Positions 6,166 to 8,942 of a stretch of 8,942 bases of DNA are shown here, in pieces. Positions within the stretch are counted from its first letter, which is position 1; the number at the start of each line of letters is the position of its first letter. Source of the stretch: Ascidiaceihabitans sp. (GTDB lineage Bacteria; Pseudomonadota; Alphaproteobacteria; Rhodobacterales; Rhodobacteraceae). The stretch spans positions 1 to 8,942 of the forward strand of contig JALZUL010000141.1 of assembly GCA_023301665.1 (NCBI GenBank). The letters run 5' to 3'. Both the position numbers and the translations under genes were made by a program. The notes below the pieces were generated by a model. That model had not been told where the DNA came from. It searched no databases and was given only the letters and a program-made list of their open reading frames with translations.

Positions 6166-6980
6166 GCCTCAAGAACTTTGGTATCAGCGACCCACCATTC
6201 TGAGTGGGCTTGCTTGATCCGCTTTGCAGCCTTGGCACTTGATTTCGCGTCCGCGTAAAGCCCAAAACATGTTGCACCAGATCCCGACATTCGGGCAAGC
6301 AAGGCGTCAGGAAATAGGTCTAGAACCTGTCCGATGACCGGCTCTATCTCGATTGCGGGCGCTTCTAGATCGTTGCGTTGCCCTGCAAGCCATTCACAAA
6401 AGCTATGCGCGTCATCCCAAGTTGGTAAATCTGCCTCCATAGCAGGATTAGCCTTTTGCTTGAGCGCTCTAAAAACTGCTGGGGTGGGCACATCCTTTAT
6501 CGGGTTTACCAAAACCATCCACAGCTCAGGCAGCTTCGCGCAAGGCGCGAGAACCTCGCCAATGCCAGACATGCGTTGTGGCGCGGATGACATGCACACA
6601 GGCACGTCTGCGCCCAATGTGGCGACATCCTCTTTGGGTGCGCGCCCCAAAGCCTTCGCAGCTCTAACAACAGCTGCCGCGTCCGCAGAGCCGCCGCCAA
6701 TGCCCGCGGCATTTGGCAAATGTTTTTCTAGGGCAATTTCTGCACTCAACCCGCACAACTCTGCCGCCCGCCAAACAAGGTTGCTAGCGTCGTTGGGCAC
6801 GCCCTTTGCGTATGGACCTGACACATTCAAAGACATTTCGACAGCTTCAGTCAAACACAGCTCATCGCCGGCACTAACAAACACGACCAAGGAATCAAGC
6901 AAATGATACCCGTCATCGCGTTGGCCGATGATGTGGAGCGTTAGATTGACCTTTGCAGGCGCAAAAACCTTAGTTGTCAT
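6162..6980 (-). CDS. ispE: 4-diphosphocytidyl-2-C-methyl-D-erythritol kinase
   Basis: Phosphorylates the 2-hydroxyl of CDP-methylerythritol with ATP, the fourth step of the MEP pathway to isopentenyl diphosphate. It is a GHMP kinase of 272 residues, at the short end of the family range. Visible are FAPAKVNLTL with the active-site Lys10, GYHLLDSLV, the glycine-rich ATP loop PNAAGIGGGSADAAA (89-103), the catalytic Asp125 in LGADVPVC, and the C-terminal GHMP motif ARMSGSGATCFGL. Its start overlaps the end of the upstream TPR gene by 11 bp and it lacks a strong Shine-Dalgarno, implying translational coupling. Its stop overlaps the stop of the convergent polyprenyl synthase, leaving no room for a terminator. 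The enzyme supplies the precursors used by that synthase. Confidence 0.96.
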   Translation of the reverse strand: MTTKVFAPAKVNLTLHIIGQRDDGYHLLDSLVVFVSAGDELCLTEAVEMSLNVSGPYAKGVPNDASNLVWRAAELCGLSAEIALEKHLPNAAGIGGGSADAAAVVRAAKALGRAPKEDVATLGADVPVCMSSAPQRMSGIGEVLAPCAKLPELWMVLVNPIKDVPTPAVFRALKQKANPAMEADLPTWDDAHSFCEWLAGQRNDLEAPAIEIEPVIGQVLDLFPDALLARMSGSGATCFGLYADAKSSAKAAKRIKQAHSEWWVADTKVLEA

Positions 6981-8685
6981 TCGCTACTTTTAACGGCTCG
7001 GCACCTTCTTCTTCCAACACCGCATCCAAGCCCGACTCTAATTTACGCCGAATACGATCGGGATCGGCTTCTCCGTCTGCGTCGGTTGGGTCAACAAAAG
7101 ACAAGGCACGGCTCCATTGGAATTCGGCCTCGCGGGTGCGCCCAACAGACCAATACACATCCCCCAAGTGGTCATTCACCACCGGATCGACCGGCATCAA
7201 AGCCACTGCCGTTTCCATATGCTCGACAGCTTCAGAATAACGGCCAAGGCGGAATAGCACCCAGCCGAGTGAATCAACGATAAAACCACTGTCAGGACGT
7301 GCGGCAACTGCCCGTTCGATCATTTCCAACGCTTCATCAAGGTTGATTTGTTTCTCAACCATTGAATACCCAAGATAATTCAAGACCTGTGGCTGATCAG
7401 GGTTCAGCTCAAGGGCTGCGCGAAAATCAGCTTCGGCCAGTTCCCAATTATCAAGCCGTTCATGGGCAATGGCGCGCGCATAATGGATAAACCAGCGGCG
7501 ACGAGACTCCGCCGGCACAAGCTCAAGGGCGCGATCATAGGATACAACTGCATCCGCGTAGCTGTTCTGGTCACGCAGAACGTCACCCAAGGTCGAGTGA
7601 ACAACCGGAATTTCAGGGAAACGTTTCGCGAGCTGATCGAGGACTTCAATGGCAGCGTCGGCTTTGTCAGAAAGGCGTAGAACCGCCGCACGGCCCAATT
7701 CAGCAGCGTGGGATGCAGAATGATCAGCCGGAACTTTTTTATAGGCCTCAATCGCAAGGTCGTATTGGCCAAGCTCTTCCAACAACTCCGCATTTAAAAG
7801 CAACGCATCAATGTGATCAGGGCGTAAAGCAAAGGCCGCACGACCATAAAGCAGGGTATATTCTGGCGATGCATCACCCCGCAGTGCCCCCGCAAGAGAA
7901 TAGAAAACTTCTGCAATGCCATCACTGGCAGATTTAGCGTGGGTAAACGGCAGGGTTTCACCGGCCTCAAGCGCCTCAAGCAGTGCGCTCAATTCTGGGT
8001 CGGTCGCATTGCCAAAAGCCAAGCGCAGCGATTCAATCGCCTCGTCATTACGATCCAACTGGGACAAAACCTCGGCCTTGGCCATTGCGCCGCGTCGCGT
8101 GGAGCTCGCCGCCCCTGAGTCCTCATCAGAGAACAGTTTATCCGCGCTATCAAAGTCACCAACGACAGCATAGGCCATCGCTTTGTGATAATGCGCAAAC
8201 CCCTGCATTCCCGGCTCAGCGGCGAGTTCCTCAAACGCCGCAAACGCATCTTTCGCATCCCCCCGTCCGAGCATTGCCCAAGCCGCAATCAAGGAGTCTA
8301 TCAACGGGCCAACGCCCTCATCCTCGCCGTCACGCGCCAAAACGCCTTCGTAATCTCCACGCATCACCATATCTGCGAGCAGTAGGATGCTACCAGTTTG
8401 GCTGCGCAAACCAGCCTCTTCAATCGCTTTAGCAATTGGCACGCCGCGTTCGATTTGCCCCAAAGATAGGAACGACAAAGCAGCCCCCTCCATCAGTTCA
8501 GGGTTCCCGCTATCACGCGCCAAAGCTTTGACAAAATACTGTGCTGCAGGCTCAAAATCGTTTTGTGATGCGGCCTGTCGCCCTGCTAAATAAGACCCCG
8601 AAGCGCTTTGCGCAAATGCCGCTGGCACACCAACGCTTAGGGAAAGAGTGGCTGTCAAAGCCGTAGACATCAGAAATCGGATCAC
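6970..8685 (-). CDS. Exported tetratricopeptide-repeat protein
   Basis: A 571-residue protein with a Sec signal peptide: MIRF, a hydrophobic stretch (about 7-20) and the cleavage site AFA|QS after residue 25. It should be periplasmic; there is no lipobox cysteine. The mature part is a solenoid of TPR units, irregular from about 30 to 350 and clearest from about 360 to 530 (HSTLGDVLRDQNSYADAVVSY, LNYLGYSMVEKQ, DSLGWVLFRLGRYSEAVEHM, NDHLGDVYWSVGRTREAEFQW). TPRs scaffold protein complexes; the partner is unknown. The start is GTG, preceded by GAGG with 7-nt spacing; the later in-frame ATG (Met6) would remove the positive charge of the signal peptide. It overlaps ispE by 11 bp. The arrangement after ETF-QO and before ispE is, as far as I know, recurrent in Rhodobacterales. 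Confidence 0.9.
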   Translation of the reverse strand: MIRFLMSTALTATLSLSVGVPAAFAQSASGSYLAGRQAASQNDFEPAAQYFVKALARDSGNPELMEGAALSFLSLGQIERGVPIAKAIEEAGLRSQTGSILLLADMVMRGDYEGVLARDGEDEGVGPLIDSLIAAWAMLGRGDAKDAFAAFEELAAEPGMQGFAHYHKAMAYAVVGDFDSADKLFSDEDSGAASSTRRGAMAKAEVLSQLDRNDEAIESLRLAFGNATDPELSALLEALEAGETLPFTHAKSASDGIAEVFYSLAGALRGDASPEYTLLYGRAAFALRPDHIDALLLNAELLEELGQYDLAIEAYKKVPADHSASHAAELGRAAVLRLSDKADAAIEVLDQLAKRFPEIPVVHSTLGDVLRDQNSYADAVVSYDRALELVPAESRRRWFIHYARAIAHERLDNWELAEADFRAALELNPDQPQVLNYLGYSMVEKQINLDEALEMIERAVAARPDSGFIVDSLGWVLFRLGRYSEAVEHMETAVALMPVDPVVNDHLGDVYWSVGRTREAEFQWSRALSFVDPTDADGEADPDRIRRKLESGLDAVLEEEGAEPLKVANDN

Positions 8686-8796
8686 AGTGTCGCCTCACAA
8701 TCAATTTTGAACTAAAGCTAGCATCTTGAGGAAAAGGTGCAATGGCTTGGCTGCGTTGCAAGTGGAATTCAGCGCACAGCTGCGTGATCTAAATGT

Positions 8797-8822
8797 AAAA
8801 AGGCGGACCATTGGCCCGCCTT
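8797..8822 (-). terminator. Intrinsic terminator of the ETF-QO gene
   Basis: Read on the minus strand, AAGGCGGGCC-AAT-GGTCCGCCTT forms a 10-bp stem (one G-U pair) with a 3-nt loop. The stem's final TT runs on into a T-run (five T over 8797-8801), making a canonical terminator 24 bp after the stop codon. It isolates the TPR-ispE unit, whose own promoter should then lie in 8686-8796; I see no convincing match to a consensus there. Confidence 0.9.
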
Positions 8823-8846
8823 CTTGAGTAAACGATTTTCGTAAGC

Positions 8847-8942
8847 TTACATGTTTGGATAGTTAGGTCCGTCACCACCCTGCGGTGTTGTCCAGTTGAT
8901 GTTCTGGCTTGGATCTTTGATATCGCAGGTTTTGCAATGCAC
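8847..8942 (-). CDS. Electron-transfer-flavoprotein:ubiquinone oxidoreductase, C-terminal end (5' part outside window)
   Basis: The last 31 residues of ETF-QO, reading VHCKTCDIKDPSQ, then NINWTTPQGGDGPNY and PNM. This tail is strongly conserved from bacteria to human; HCKTC provides two of the four cysteine ligands of the 4Fe-4S cluster, with the others just beyond the window edge. The enzyme is a membrane-associated FAD and iron-sulfur protein that passes electrons from ETF, reduced by acyl-CoA and other dehydrogenases, to ubiquinone. A strong terminator follows. It lies beside genes for ubiquinone-tail precursor synthesis, a fitting though not necessarily regulatory association. Confidence 0.93.
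   Translation of the reverse strand: MHCKTCDIKDPSQNINWTTPQGGDGPNYPNM

Noticed and set aside
6334..6906. 190-codon plus-strand open frame opposite ispE
   Set aside because: It is a shadow of ispE, whose catalytic motifs are all in the minus-strand frame; the shadow has no domain pattern.
7983..8432. 149-codon plus-strand open frame opposite the TPR gene
   Set aside because: Low-complexity Pro/Arg/Ser-rich translation, typical of the antisense of an Ala/Glu-rich gene; the TPR frame has a signal peptide and repeats.
8686..8796. Promoter for the TPR-ispE unit
   Set aside because: A promoter should exist here because a terminator lies upstream, but I found no -35/-10 pair good enough to call.

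Overview
The window reads as a chromosomal segment of an alphaproteobacterium of the Rhodobacterales (Roseobacter/Rhodobacter group). The evidence is the conserved block on the right: electron-transfer-flavoprotein:ubiquinone oxidoreductase, an exported TPR protein, ispE, a long-chain polyprenyl diphosphate synthase, a DUF2007 protein and a TrmN6-type methyltransferase. A YdcH-type small coiled-coil protein and a two-gene polyhydroxybutyrate (PHB) precursor pathway lie to the left. I see no tRNA or rRNA gene, insertion sequence, prophage, CRISPR array or recent-transfer signature; base composition looks even throughout.

Left part (1-2622): the 3' end of an EAL-domain (cyclic-di-GMP phosphodiesterase) gene, then phaA (beta-ketothiolase) and phaB (acetoacetyl-CoA reductase). 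Together the pha enzymes turn two acetyl-CoA into (R)-3-hydroxybutyryl-CoA, the PHB monomer. PHB synthase is not in the window. A candidate promoter overlapped by a perfect inverted repeat precedes phaA, the 139-bp phaA-phaB gap contains a strong hairpin and a 15-bp palindrome, and a hairpin terminator follows phaB.

Middle part (2623-3880): a GcvA-like LysR regulator. Divergent to it I find a previously hidden 39-codon gene with a good Shine-Dalgarno and a promoter. A perfect TTCAGTT-N11-AACTGAA inverted repeat (a LysR-type T-N11-A site) sits 1 bp before the regulator's start codon, over its predicted -10, and is centred at -65 from the predicted start of the small gene's transcript. That is the textbook layout for autorepression plus activation of a divergent target. 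The regulator also seems to be made from a leaderless mRNA. This small regulator/micropeptide pair is the most novel item in the window.

Right part (3879-8942): on the minus strand are the YdcH/DUF465 gene and a DUF2007-trmN6 pair joined by an ATGA overlap. A plus-strand polyprenyl diphosphate synthase gene (ubiquinone side chain, probably decaprenyl) diverges from DUF2007 and converges on ispE with overlapping stop codons. ispE is translationally coupled to an upstream exported TPR protein. At the right edge is the C-terminus of ETF-QO with its iron-sulfur cysteines and a clear terminator. IspE (MEP pathway) feeds isoprenoid precursors to the polyprenyl synthase, whose product becomes the tail of ubiquinone, the electron acceptor of ETF-QO, so this part is functionally linked around ubiquinone.
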